Shown here: positions 37,921-48,685 of the stretch, piece after piece
Position numbering within the stretch: position 1 is the stretch's first letter
Layout: every line of letters starts with the position of its first letter
Assembly: GCA_014529385.2 (NCBI GenBank)
Contig: CM043966.1
Span: forward strand, 105,101,087 to 105,165,086
Reading direction: 5' to 3'
Origin: Adiantum capillus-veneris
Taxonomy: Eukaryota; Streptophyta; Polypodiopsida; Polypodiales; Pteridaceae
Length of the DNA: 64,000 nt
Translations under genes and position numbers: made by a program
The notes under the pieces: generated by a model
The model's input: the letters and a program-made list of their open reading frames with translations, nothing else
Database searches by the model: none
What the model was told of the DNA's origin: nothing

Positions 37921-38076
37921 TTGGTGACCTATTGTAGACAACTCAAATTGCAGTGGACATGGTGACCTATTGTAGACAACTCAAATTGCAGTGGACATGG
38001 TGACCTATTGTAGACAGCTCAAATTGCAGTGGACATTGGTGACCTATTGTAGACAACTCAAATTGCAGTGGACATG
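37921..38076 (+). repeat. Four-copy 38-bp tandem repeat
   Basis: Four near-identical units run TGGTGACCTATTGTAGACAA, then CTCAAATTGCAGTGGACA. They lie about 300 bp upstream of the polypurine tract. Confidence 0.95.
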
Positions 38077-38376
38077 GAAAGCAAACCCAATATAAAGTCC
38101 ATGCCACAAAGAGGATCAGTTCTACAAACTCAAAATCTCTCTTCACGACGGCGAAGACTGGCAACAAAGAGGAGAATGTGCAACAAGAAGAAAAGTTGCC
38201 TGAACAATCAAGCTCAAATCACGTATCAACAACACGACAGCTATGAATCACTCTAGGAAGGGGGAATCGTCATCAACGACAAAGCACTTCCCAAGCTGAA
38301 GACCGACCTTGAAGACAAAGATGAAGACAACCCTATGATAAGACTGCACAAGGTCGTGTCAAGGGACGACACAGAT

Positions 38377-38390
38377 TAGGAAGGGGGGAA
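38377..38390 (+). promoter_or_regulatory. Polypurine tract of the large gag-protease element
   Basis: TAGGAAGGGGGGAA lies directly before the LTR start TGTTTGAGG at 38391. It is nearly identical to the tract of the smaller element. Confidence 0.85.
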
Positions 38391-39276
38391 TGTTTGAGGA
38401 CAAACCAAATAAGCCCCCACTTGGCCAGACACGTAGCCGAACAACATATTTGTACTCTATTAGTTTTTCGAGCTAGTGTAGTAATACTCTGTCTGATCTT
38501 GATTCCAGAGTAGTGGGTCAATTCCTTGAGTTGTAATGCTGTCATGACATTTGTAAAAGATCCATGTGAGTCGGCCATTGGCCATTTAGAATGCCCTAGG
38601 TATAAATGTGAAAGGAGGCTTATTTTTAGAGAAGAAGGAGCTCTGCTGTACGTACGCTCAAGCTATGAGTTGCTCCAACTTGTAATCAAATTTTCTAACG
38701 ATTGGGTAATCATGTTTAAATTCCGAAACTTGCATTGTGTTCCCCTCCCTTTTCTCTTCAATTCAAGTGTAAGCATTGTCAGTTTTTTTTTGGTTTACGA
38801 CTACGTGTCTGTGAGCTGTAGTTGCACATTTGAGTGCTTAAATCACACTTTTATAGTCGTTTTGACCATAGGAGAGTGTTCCTAGGTGTCCTAGATAGTT
38901 ATGTTGCAATTTTCATGACCTTTTTCATGATAGATCGTGATTTTGGTACCTTGTCGGAGTATGACCAGACTTGGTAGGATAGTGTCCCTAGGTGCCATAG
39001 ACCTCCTCCTAAAGCTTCGTTGCATTTCAAGTCCGTTTGAGTGCTGAAATGGCATGATGACCTAGAGATGTGAGAAAGGACATAGGCAGATTTCCCTGAT
39101 CTTTGAGTGTTGGTTTGCTTGTAGAGTTGTTGTGTTTGCTTGTTAAGGTTCAGTTCTTGAGATTGACGATCTCAAAGAGTCTTCGTGTCCCATCCGAGTC
39201 ACTTCCCTGAGTATTGACATTATGTTAGTACCAAAAAGCTATGCTGCAAACGTCCGTTCGCGTTGACCCGCTAACA
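38391..39276 (+). repeat. 3' LTR of the large gag-protease element
   Basis: 886 bp, starting TGTTTGAGGACAAACC and ending CCCGCTAACA. A TATAAAT box lies at 38601-38607. It is followed by a primer-binding-site copy, which a normal 3' LTR would not have. Confidence 0.88.
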
Positions 39277-39277
39277 T

Positions 39278-39295
39278 TGGCACCGCTGTTGGGGA
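39278..39295 (+). other. Second primer-binding-site copy at the LTR-LTR junction
   Basis: TGGCACCGCTGTTGGGGA is the tRNA-Asp-type site with two changes. It is immediately followed by the inverted LTR. The sequence that follows this site after the 5' LTR is absent, so the join is at the 3' boundary of the tRNA-copied 18-mer. Confidence 0.8.
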
Positions 39296-40191
39296 CGCTG
39301 CAAACGGATGTCTGCAGCATAGCTTTTCGGTACTAACATAAGTCAATACTTAGGGAAGTGACTCGGATGGGGCATGAAGACTCTTTGAGATCGTCAATCT
39401 CAAGAACTGAACCTTAACAAGAAAATACAACAACTCTACAAGCAAACCAACACTCAAAGATCAGGAAATCTGCCCACGTCCTTTCTCACAGCTCTAGTTC
39501 ATCACGCCATTTTGGTACTCAAATGTACTCGAAATGCAATGAACTTTAAGAGGAGGTCTAAGACACCTAGGGACACTATCCTACCAAGTCTGGTCGCAAT
39601 TTGACAAGGTACCAAAATCACAATCCATCATGAAAAAGGTCCTAAAAACTGCAACAGAACTATCCAAAAAGTCGCTCTATGGTCTAGGAACACTCTCCTA
39701 TGGTCAAAACGACTATAAATAGTGATTTAAGAACTTAAAATTGCAATTACAGCTCACAGACATGTAGTCATGAACCACAACAAAACTGACAATGCTTACA
39801 CTTGAATTGAAGAGCAAACACAGAGGAACACAATGCAAGTTTTGAAATTGAAAACTGATTATCCAATCATTAGAAAAGCTGATTACAAGTTGGAGTAGCT
39901 CGTAGCTTGAGCGTACGTACAACATAGCTCCTTCTTCTCTAAAAATAAGCCTCCTTTTACATTAAGGTTATTGACATTTATACCTAGGGCATTCTAAATG
40001 GCTAGTGGCTAACTCACATGGATCTTTTACAAGTGTCATGACATCATTACAACCTTGGGATTGACCCACTACTATGGAATCAGGATTACACAGAGTATTA
40101 CTACACTAGCTCGAAAAACTAATAGAGTACAAATGTGGTGTCCGGCTACGTGTCCAGCCAAGTGGACACTCGTTTGGTTTGTCCTCAAATA
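39296..40191 (-). repeat. Inverted third LTR at the right end of the large gag-protease element
   Basis: Reverse complement of the LTR at 38391-39276. On the plus strand it runs from CGCTGCAAACGGATGTCTGC to GTCCTCAAATA. About a dozen bases of its U5 tip are missing at the junction. Its U3 tip forms the right boundary of the insertion, next to ACCTC. Confidence 0.88.
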
Positions 40192-41635
40192 ACCTCATTT
40201 GTTTGTTGAAAAGCTTGGTTTGCGTCATGAAATACTTGAGACTTTGGTGGTCGGTTCATAGAATAAATGGAGTCCCCAATAAGTAGTGCGTCCATGTATC
40301 TAGGGCATGTAGAACAGCTAAAAGCTCTTTCTCATAAATGCCCGAGACTCGTTCATCGATATAGATCGTTCGGCTCTCATATGCTATGGCATGCCCTTCT
40401 TGAAGCAAAACTGCTCCAAGGCAATCACCACAAGCATCACATTGGACCTCAAATGGCTTTGAGAGATCCAGAAGCATGAGGATTGGTTGGGAGGTAAGCT
40501 TTTCTTTGAGCTTATCAAAAGCATTTTTCTCCTTGTCAGTCCATACATACTTAACGTTCTTCTTAGTTAAGTCATGTAGTGGTCTTGCTATTTGAGAGAA
40601 TTTTGTTATGAAGCATCTATAGTATGCGCACATACCATTAAAGCTTCTTAGCTCATGTAGATTCCTTGGATTAGGCCATGCTTTTATTACCTCTAGCTTC
40701 AATGGATCCATACGGATACCATCTTGAGAGATAATAAGACCTAGGTATTGAATCTTTTGAAGGAAAAATTCACTTTTCTTTTGGTTGAGAAAAAACTTGT
40801 GCTCCTTCAATGCTTGAAAAATCACTTGGAGATGTTGCTAATGTTCCTCCAAAGACTGGGAGTAGATGATGGTATCATCAAAGAACACTCCACTGAATTA
40901 CCGGTAGGGTCTAAAAGTTCTCTCCATTAGACAATTGAACGTAGCTGGTGCATTAGTCAAGCCAAAAGGCATGACTAGATATTCATAAAGACCAAACATT
41001 GTGCGAAACGTGGTCTTTAGGATATCTTCATCCACTGTCCTTATTTGATGATAGCCACTTTTAAGGTCAATCCTACTAAAGTAGGTAGAGCCTTGTAGCT
41101 TATCAAACAAATCTTCTACTCGAGGCATGGGAAATATGTTTTTGAAAGTGATATGGTTTAGTGCTCGATAGTCCACACACATACGGTATGTACCATCTTT
41201 CTTTTGCACTAAAGAACTGGAGAACAAAAGGGAGAGGAACTAGGCCTCACCATCCCTTTATATACCAATTCATGTACTTGCCTCATGATCTCCTCTTGTT
41301 GAGCTTGTGAGACTCTTCTTGATTCCTACCATTTACATTTGATGAAACATTAGGATCTTTTAGAGACTCTTTGAAAATAATCATATACGCAGAAACTGAG
41401 CTCTTCATTGATTTATCAAAAGCAGGAGGATTTACAAGTGGAATAGTGCGACCATGCTCACTAGCATCTATATCATGTTCTTTTCCCTGTAGATGAAGTA
41501 GATTCTCCTTTCAGGGAACTTCATATTGGCAGCCATGCGATCAAACCATGGCACCCCTAGGATAGCATCTTCATGTTGGAGAGGAGAGATGAAAAAGTCT
41601 TCTTTGTCGACATAGCTTTGGACATGAAGCCTCAA
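40192..41635 (-). pseudogene. Ty3/gypsy chromovirus pol, 5' half: protease end, RT, RNase H start
   Basis: Minus strand from 41635: the protease C-terminus (YVDKEDFFIS, then DAILGVPWFDRMAANMKFP), an RT lead-in ([20 protein letters not shown], then [14 protein letters not shown]) and RT core ([14 protein letters not shown], then [15 protein letters not shown]). Damage near 40850-40900 covers the region of the YxDD box. RT thumb and RNase H follow (YLGLIISQDGIRMDP, then FEVQCDACGDCLGAVLLQEG), ending TDHQSLKYFMTQTKLFNKQM at the insertion point. Continuation is at 10519. Upstream the element is cut off abruptly at about 41636. The length and order fit a chromovirus, and the sequence is decayed. 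Confidence 0.85.
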
Positions 41636-43119
41636 CTATTTTTGCCAAATTCATCACTATTTTTCTGCTGTTTTGGCTGTGTAAGTTTCTCCTATGAGCG
41701 AAGCTTCTGCTCCAGTTTGTGATTGTATCTGGCATGTTTTACCCATATTGTGTGAGCTATTTGCCCCATTGGTGTTGGCCCAAGCTCATTGTATCTAAAC
41801 ATTAGAAATTCTCCTCTTTTGAGCTAAGTTTTTTGAGTGTGTGTGTGTGTGTGTGTGTGTATCTCTGTGTGGAGTGGGCAAACAGACAGTCTCTCTCCTC
41901 TCACTCCATGGGTGTGTTCCCTGTCTTGGCCAGGTGGGTTGTGTAAGCCGAGTGGTGCCCCATAGTGTGTGTGTGTATCATTCCAAGAGTGTGTGTCAAG
42001 TCATTATAGAGGCGTTCTATGTGTTTTCATCCCGCTCACATTCTTTTGGTGCCCCCACTGAGGATCTTCTTCGAGTACCTTCTGCTTCCAGCTTCAAGCT
42101 TTCAGATTTGGGGTTACAGGTTGCAGACTACAGGTTACAGGGACAGGTACAGGTACAAGTGATTCACACAGGTACAGGTAGCTGGAGTACAGTGATATAC
42201 TAGCAGTGGTGTCACTTGCAGTTGTTGTGGGTATGCATCATTTGGCGCCTGTTTTAGCCCATTGTCTGCTGTATTGTATGTTACTTGTGGATACTGCCAT
42301 TGTACGTCTTTGTGGAGCCATATTTGGTTTTATTTGGTAGTCCCAGCCATTTCTGAGACTTGGCCTGGAAGATAGTCATTTCTGAGACTTGATTATACGC
42401 GATTTGCATTAGCCTTCGTGAGAGGGTCGATAGCGTGAGGTTTTATTGAGCTGGGGGATTCTCAAGTGTGGAGATCCTTTCGGTGATACAGCTAGCTGGA
42501 GCACCCTTTTCGTGACCTCGCCATAGGCTATGTACTAGTGATTTCTACTTGATGCTCGGGTTCTATTGTTGATAGTTTATGCATACATATACAATCTATA
42601 TTTTGGGTTCCTACTGCTCTACTTCTGGGGAAACTCTGTAAAAAATTTTCAAAGTTATGATGGCTGGTTTTTTGGTCTTTTAAGCCGTTTATGCTGTTAT
42701 GCTGCTGAAATTTTGGCAAAATCAGAGGATAAGACATGTGTGCTTTCTTGGGAGCTTCATGGTTGGCTTTAATGGATGATCAAAATGGTTGGCTTTAATG
42801 GATTATCAAAATGGACCTCAATTCACTCCTTTTCATTTAACTCACACAATCCAGATAAATGTTCATGTGTCTAGGAAGATTTTTTCCCAGTAGCGCATAG
42901 TCTTTATGTTTGGGCCAACAAGATTACGAGAGATCCTAGAATGTCCTTTGCCTCTTGTAATTCCGATGATCAACTATGAAAACTCATTTGATGTGCATGT
43001 GTTTGTCCTTATCTAAAGTTGAGCTCCATTGAAGTTTCTGAGAATTGAGTCAGTCAAAATTTTTGGGTTCTTGCACGTGTGTTCGAAGGGGTTCTCAAAG
43101 CATTGTAACTTGGGTAGCC
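41636..43119 (+). other. Putative LTR/leader of a plus-strand gypsy remnant
   Basis: Noncoding, with a (TG)n run at 41838-41861. A TTTTGGTGCCCCCACTGAGG stretch near 42048 could be a primer-binding site, but no matching LTR pair is present. The following gag is on the same strand. Confidence 0.35.
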
Positions 43120-44258
43120 ATGGCTTTCTCTTATCTGGAGTTTCATGGAAGAAGTGATGAAGATGTGAAAGAATTTTTGGAAAAGATGGAGGTTGCCTGC
43201 ATTAGCAACTAGATTCATGACCCAGCACAGATGTTACGTCTTCTCCAAATCTGTTTGAAGAGTGATGCACGAGTTTGGTCCAAAGCATTTGAAGAGGAGT
43301 TGCGTGTGGATGATCCACCTGTAAGATTGAGTTGGGACAATCTGAGGCATGGATTGGAAGTGGAGTTTGTGAAGATAGAAGATCCCGACAAAGTGTGGCA
43401 AGAAGTACAGGCTTTGGTGCAAAAGGAAGGTGAGCCAGTAGATGCATACATACATAAGTTCTCATTGGCATGGGAGCGGATGTGCAAGGCTTTAGCACCA
43501 CAGGTACCCCCACCTGACAGGATGAAGAAGGACAGGTTCTTGGCTGGTCTTTGGGAGAATATACGTTGGAGAGTGGAGTTAAAGAAGCCTAGAACATATG
43601 AAGATGCATTGGAGGTGGCAAGGAACAAAGAGTGGAAGCTGAGGAAAATGAGCCAGCTAGGAGTAGAGTCTTTGCCCATGAGGTCTGAATTTCAGCCTAT
43701 GGACTCTTTACAAGGTCGCATGCCAGGTGTTCATCATGAACCAGTGGTTTCTGTTACTCCTCAGGTTATGCCAGCAATGGTCACTACAACAGTGCAAGAT
43801 GATGGGCTAAGGCAAGACATGAGGCAAGTGGTAGATTTAATGAAGAATCTCAGCCTAAACATGCTAGGTCAAGTGGGAAATAATCGAGGTCGAGGGAGGT
43901 TTGAAAATCAACCAGGAGGTGAAGAAAGACCTAGGAATGGTGTTGGACAAAACAATGGTAGGTTCTAGAGGCAGGCGCCCACATGTTATAATTGCGGAGA
44001 GTTGGGCCACATCAGCCGCAATGTGATAAGCCACCAAGGATGGAGGGAGACATGTATTCATTGCCAACAGGTGCTAACTAGGTCAAATGATTATGGCATA
44101 GAAATTAAGGGAGAAGAAGGAACCAATGGATTAACCCAAGAGGAAAAGGGAAAGACAAAAGTGTTAAGTGTAGTCACTTTGGAGAAGGCATCCAAGATAG
44201 AGGATACATTAGTGATGCCTATTGGGAAGAGGACCACAGAGGTGCTGGCCTCCACTTC
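43120..44258 (+). pseudogene. Gypsy gag remnant
   Basis: ATG at 43120 (MAFSYLEFHGRSDEDVKEF). It has an in-frame TAG at 43210 and another at 43966, with the same frame running on. The core contains QEVQALVQKEGEPVDAYIHK and DRFLAGLWENIRWRVELKKP, typical of Ty3/gypsy gag. A damaged zinc knuckle, CYNCGELGHISRNV (last Cys lost), follows near 43993. It differs from the gags at 13770 and 31681, so it is a third gypsy family. The protease and pol are missing; the sequence runs into the transposase-like pseudogene. Confidence 0.75.
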
Positions 44259-46132
44259 TCACACATTTCTTTGTGTGTGTGTTGAGAAGCTTGCACCACA
44301 TACTTCATTGTGTGTTGATTCAAGATTTGCTTCCAATGGAAAAGACAAGAAAGCTCTCGACCGCTCATTGTATTGGTCTGTCACCACCATTGAAAACAAT
44401 TCGAACTGCATTCCAATTTGCTTGAGCTTCATCCGCCATGAAGCCAAAGAAATTAGCTTTGTCACACCCACACGATATCATTACATCATTGAGGCACTCC
44501 CAAAACAAACATTGTGTTTCCATGTCTTCCTGTTTCATTTCACAAGTTGCAATAGTCAAAAGGTCCTGCATGCTGCAAACAAATTGTTTTAGAGAGAGTC
44601 AAAGGAAACCCACAAAGCTGTTAAGGTGCGCCATGTACCTTGGATCATAGACATGACAGGCCATAGTCACCCATTCGTTAAAACGTCTGGTGTGATCAAA
44701 CTGGATCCACGCACGTCGAAGATCGCCATTCCGATCTTGTCTCATTCGGTTCACTAGGTCCACACCGGATGCTGGACCAATTGTGGACATTTGGAAGACA
44801 TAACATTTCTCCCCCTCCGTACCTTGACTAGGAAACTGGCTTCCATGGAAAAAGTCATATGTGTAGTCTCGCTTCAACTTTAGGAGTGCATCAATGCTGA
44901 AAGATTCTTTGTCAACCCCTCTACGTAAAATAGATATTGACCTTAAAAACCTAACAATGTTCAAAGTGTTTAGATAAAAAATAATTTAGCATAGAGTTTT
45001 GCATCGAAATAAGAATCTAGGAAATGCTCATACCAATTATCTTGCACCGATGGCCCCAACTCCTCAGCGATTGTAAACAGCTGTTGCTCGCCTAAAATTC
45101 CTTCATTGGTGTTGTTGCAAAGAAGTGTTGTACTTATAATTTCTTTTGCCAAACACATTTGAACCTTCCTGGCTCCTGCGTGTGGGTCAATAGTCAAAAT
45201 ACTTTGCACCATCACCTTGGTGTTGTCTGTTAGTGTTTTGGATGTTCCACTGTGCACATCGTGTCAATGTGTGCCACGATGAATCATGACTCTAGTGGCA
45301 GTCTCATCGAATGGCATGACATAGTATACTACACAATCACATGTTGCAATATAGAAAGCAATTGCCTTACAAAAGTAGCATGTAAGGCTCTTATCTCCAA
45401 TCTTACAATATTGTCCGGGTGCAGTTGCGTTTTGTATGTACCCATTGAAATGAATTTTATTGGGAATATGATAATTAACCAAGAGGACACATTGTTCATT
45501 CATGCACTTGAGAGATCCTATGCAACGACTAAGACACACTACACCTGGAAAAACAATATTGGATGTTTGTGGCTTCGACCACAAATGAGGATCATACTTA
45601 TGCTCCATTGATCCATATGGTGCAACTTTTCCATGGTAGGTGGAAATTTTAGAACAAGATCACCATTGTAAGACCTTGGAATCTCTATAACTTGTTCCAC
45701 TTGTTGTATTTGCATTAAAAGCTTTGTCAATGTGCCCTTCTTTTCGGCCTGTAAGAGTTTTTGTCTTGTACTCCTTTTGAAGCTATTTGAGAGCAAAACT
45801 CGAGGGGGGGGTGCATAGATCTATTAACTCCTTTTGACCGAATTGCACCTGTGTGACGAACTATCCACAATGGCAATGGGAGTCGTGCTAGGTGAGCCTG
45901 CATATTGTGTTTGATGGGATACATTGACTTTGTATTTACGTGAAAGCTGTTCATCCAGTACATAGATGAATTCACCCAAATTGTTGAGCGTCCTCTCAAG
46001 AGGCAAATTCATTTCAACTTGGATGACTTCATCTAAAGTTGTAAATTGCATTGGAGAAATTAATTCTAAAAGAAATGATTTAGAAATTATAAATTTACCA
46101 TTGTAAAACGGATAAGAAAACTCTTTACCCTG
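44259..46132 (-). pseudogene. Intron-containing transposase-like gene (possibly Mutator-like)
   Basis: Minus strand from an acceptor at about 46132. Blocks in order are EFSYPFYNGKFIISKSFLLE; a Lys-rich stretch; CKIGDKSLTCYFCKAIAFY and CDCVVYYVMPFDETATRVMI with RGTH (a Cys/His pattern like WRKY-GCM1 fingers); SISILRRGVDKESFSIDALL; FHGSQFPSQGTEGEKCYVFQ; RRFNEWVTMACHVYDP; and KANFFGFMADEAQANWNAVR. Two GT-AG introns restore reading: 45018-44959 (QDN|GTATGA to TTAG) and about 44655-44602 (CCAAG|GTACAT to TTTGCAG). Frameshifts near 45850 and 45600 kill it. A DDE-type transposase is my inference from the block pattern; the superfamily is uncertain. Confidence 0.5.
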
Positions 46133-46419
46133 GAAAAATAAAGAGCAAGCCATAATAATATGTTAGACAAATAATTAAGCACAAGATCACATTGTATAAA
46201 CTAACAAATTGTTTATATACTCACGTCTAATAATATAGCCGTTATAAATTTAACATTAATATTATTTTAATAAATTAATGTAAAAAATACAAAATATTTA
46301 ATAAAAAAAATATTTGTTACAAAATATTTGTTTGTGACTATATGATCATGTGAATTTAATTATTTAATTTTTTTTTCAATGTTTATGTGTAAGGGAGATG
46401 TGTGAGCAGTTGAGTGTGC
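46133..46419. other. AT-rich spacer
   Basis: Very AT-rich with runs of A and T (46255-46320). No gene is seen. It could contain upstream sequence of the minus-strand transposase-like gene. Confidence 0.5.
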
Positions 46420-46784
46420 TAACGAGAGGCGGGCAAGAAGTTGTAAGTCGAAGGGTTGGGGAGGCGGGTAACGGGGAGTGCAGGCGAAAGTTCACCCCAC
46501 CCCCTCCCCCGCCATGCGGGCGCAAGGAAGGGGGGAGGATGTGTGCATTAGCGCTATCGGGGGCAGAGGCAGGGGCAGGGGTGCTATCGATTTGCGGGCA
46601 GGGGTACTACCGGGGGCAGGGGCAGAGGCGTGGGGCGGGGTTTGTCGGTGTCATGGGCGGCCAAGCGCCCATGGCCAGCGCATTGGCCAAGGGCGCGTGG
46701 CGCCAGTGCATTGGCCATGGGCGGCCACACGCCACCACGTGGGGGCGTGTGTTTGCCCCTCGCCAACGCGTGCCAACGGGGCGA
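46420..46784. other. GC-rich block
   Basis: Sharp shift from AT-rich to GC-rich, with repeated GGGGCAGGGGCAG and GGGCGGCCA(A/C) motifs, including CATTGGCCA(A/T)GGGCG-type repeats at about 46660-46730. Long reading frames cross it in all phases because stops are rare in GC-rich repeats; they are not genes. Confidence 0.7.
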
Positions 46785-47165
46785 CAGTCCACACACACAC
46801 ACTCGCACGCCAACGTGCGTATGTGTGTGTGGACACGTACATGTGGCAGTCCATGTGGAAACGCAGGGCCACGCAGGCCGCCGCGTGGCTACGTGGACTT
46901 GCCACATGTACCGTCGTTAGTCGACGGTACACGTGGCATGCCATGTGGCCTAGAGCACTACAACGTAGACACGTGGCCCGTGTATTGCTTATGTGGCAGT
47001 GCGCGTTGCCACATGGTACGCCACGTGTATCGTCGGCTGCCAACGGTACACGTGGCAAGTCCACATGGCCACACGGCGGTCTGCGTGGCCGTTGCGTGGC
47101 CACGTGGACTGCCACGTGTGTGTGTCCACACACAGACGTTGCAAGTCAACGTGTGTGTGTGTGTG
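46785..47165. repeat. ~380-bp imperfect palindrome rich in CACGTGG
   Basis: The left arm (46785-46945) and right arm (about 47020-47165) are imperfect reverse complements. Paired blocks include GTGGACTTGCCACATGTACC with GGTACACGTGGCAAGTCCAC, GTGTGTGTGGACACG with CGTGTGTGTGTCCACAC, and GCCACGCAGG with CTGCGTGGC. Many CACGTG cores (G-box/E-box-like) occur. The block ends in a CA/TG microsatellite. Confidence 0.8.
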
Positions 47166-47445
47166 AACACACACACAAACACACACACGCAGGCGCGTGT
47201 GTGTACACACACAAACACAAACACACACTCACACACACATACGCATGCGTGTGCAACACGTGTGTGTGCACACACACACGCCAACGCGTGTGTGTGCGCA
47301 CACACGTGCATGTCCACGGATACGTACACACACACACACACATGCAGACACACGTGCGGATATGCACACACAGGCCAACACACACACACATGCACGCACA
47401 TACACACACACCTTCACCCACCTCTCTCTCTCACACACACACACG
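47146..47445. repeat. Alternating (TG)n/(CA)n cryptic microsatellite
   Basis: Runs of TG switch to CA many times, separated by CGCGTG or CACGTG-like units, so the tract is itself rich in small palindromes. Confidence 0.9.
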
Positions 47446-47500
47446 TGGACAAATTAAATTAAATTAAAAAATTAAAATTGATAAATAAAATTGAAAGCTT

Positions 47501-47507
47501 TATAAAG
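47501..47507 (+). promoter_or_regulatory. Candidate TATA box of the ParB-methyltransferase gene
   Basis: TATAAAG lies 170 bp before ATG 47671, followed by a pyrimidine-rich stretch that could be the 5' UTR. It is spaced plausibly for a plant core promoter. Confidence 0.45.
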
Positions 47508-47670
47508 AGCATTGACACACTCTTTTCACTTTCCTCATCTCTATTTTCTTCTATTGCACATATCTCTCTCTCTCAAGTCTTCTTTTGCTCACTTATCTTT
47601 CTCAAACTCTTACGTACAATTTCTCATAAATCATACTTATATCTATCTTCTTTAATTCTTTAGCGCAAGT

Positions 47671-48685
47671 ATGAGAACAAGAAATCAATCCAAAAATACT
47701 GGTGCTGTGGATGAGGTTGATGTTACTACGTCACAAGAAGTCCCTCCGCGATGCACTCAAGATACCAAACAATCTCAAGCCTTGAGTTCTTTAGATCGCA
47801 TTGTGTCCATCATAACTGGAGTGGATGGAACAACACAATCAAGTGGCGGACCCAGTCATTGTGTGGAAACAACTACCGCAATTGAAGATGTAAGAGATGA
47901 ACCGTTTGGAAATGTGGTCGACAAGCACATTTCATTGGGCTGGGTGGATTCTCATAGAGCTCCATACGATGGCAACCTTCCACGCTTGCCTCTATGTCGA
48001 CTTCTTTCAAACCCCGCCATCCGCACGCATGATGACCATGTGGTGGATTTGCAACTCTCCATTGCAAAATAAAGCTACCAACAAACCATGACAAGATTTA
48101 TTGTTAGTGAACGGATTCCTGAGGAGGATCACAAGCAATTTTCTTGTCGTGATCACCCTTCGAGGGATCTTGCAATGTCATATGATTTGGATGAGGAGCT
48201 TTGTCAAATCCCTGAGCTTAGTCACATGGCCAAGAGGTACTTTGTGGTTTGGGATGGTAATCATAGATTGGAGGCATGGATGCGGTGGATGAACGAGAAT
48301 GACATCCCAATTGAGAAGGCACCAAAGGTGGAGTGCGTTCTAGTTGATTTTCAATCCCATGAGACAGCGGAGTTTTTATTGGTTTTGGGAATGATCAATA
48401 GGTAAGCCCAACTTTTTTTTTGTGAATGTAAATGCATCTTATTTTTTTGACAATGTAAATCACAATCGAGTGTTAAACAGGGCCATGAGGGTTTCAGTGC
48501 CTCACACAACTGCTCATGATATTTTCATGATGAGAAAGCTAGGGTTGACGGACCCTACTTCACTTTTGCAAAAAATTCCCGAAAGAGCGCGTTTGGCAGC
48601 AAAAAGGGCTTTGAAATTTAGGAGTCCAAACAAGTCAAAGTGGCTAAAATTACCAATGGTTGTCCTTGTGCAACTTATTTGGAAG
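47671..48685 (+). pseudogene. ParB/sulfiredoxin-like N-terminal part of the gene
   Basis: Exon 1 opens with ATG 47671 (MRTRNQSKNTGAVDEVD). After an in-frame TAA at 48070 the same frame continues with TRFIVSERIPEEDHK, the hallmark YFVVWDGNHRLEAW (48240-48281) and VECVLVDFQSHETAEFLLVL. The D-G-N-H-R box and the following value-rich strand are what define the ParB N-terminal fold. Exon 2 (RVSVPHTTAHDIFMMRKLGL) continues after an 79-base intron. In prokaryotes this fold binds or cleaves DNA or nucleotides, and often precedes a DNA methylase. Confidence 0.7.

Noticed and set aside
42041-42075. TTTTGGTGCCCCCACTGAGG as a firm primer-binding site
   Set aside because: No tRNA match I can name and no LTR pair in the window; mentioned only as a possibility.
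46398-47467. Overlapping 354- and 329-codon plus-strand frames and long minus-strand frames rich in Cys, His and Thr
   Set aside because: They are products of GC-rich and CA/TG repeat sequence in all frames; no conserved domain, and the region is a palindrome.
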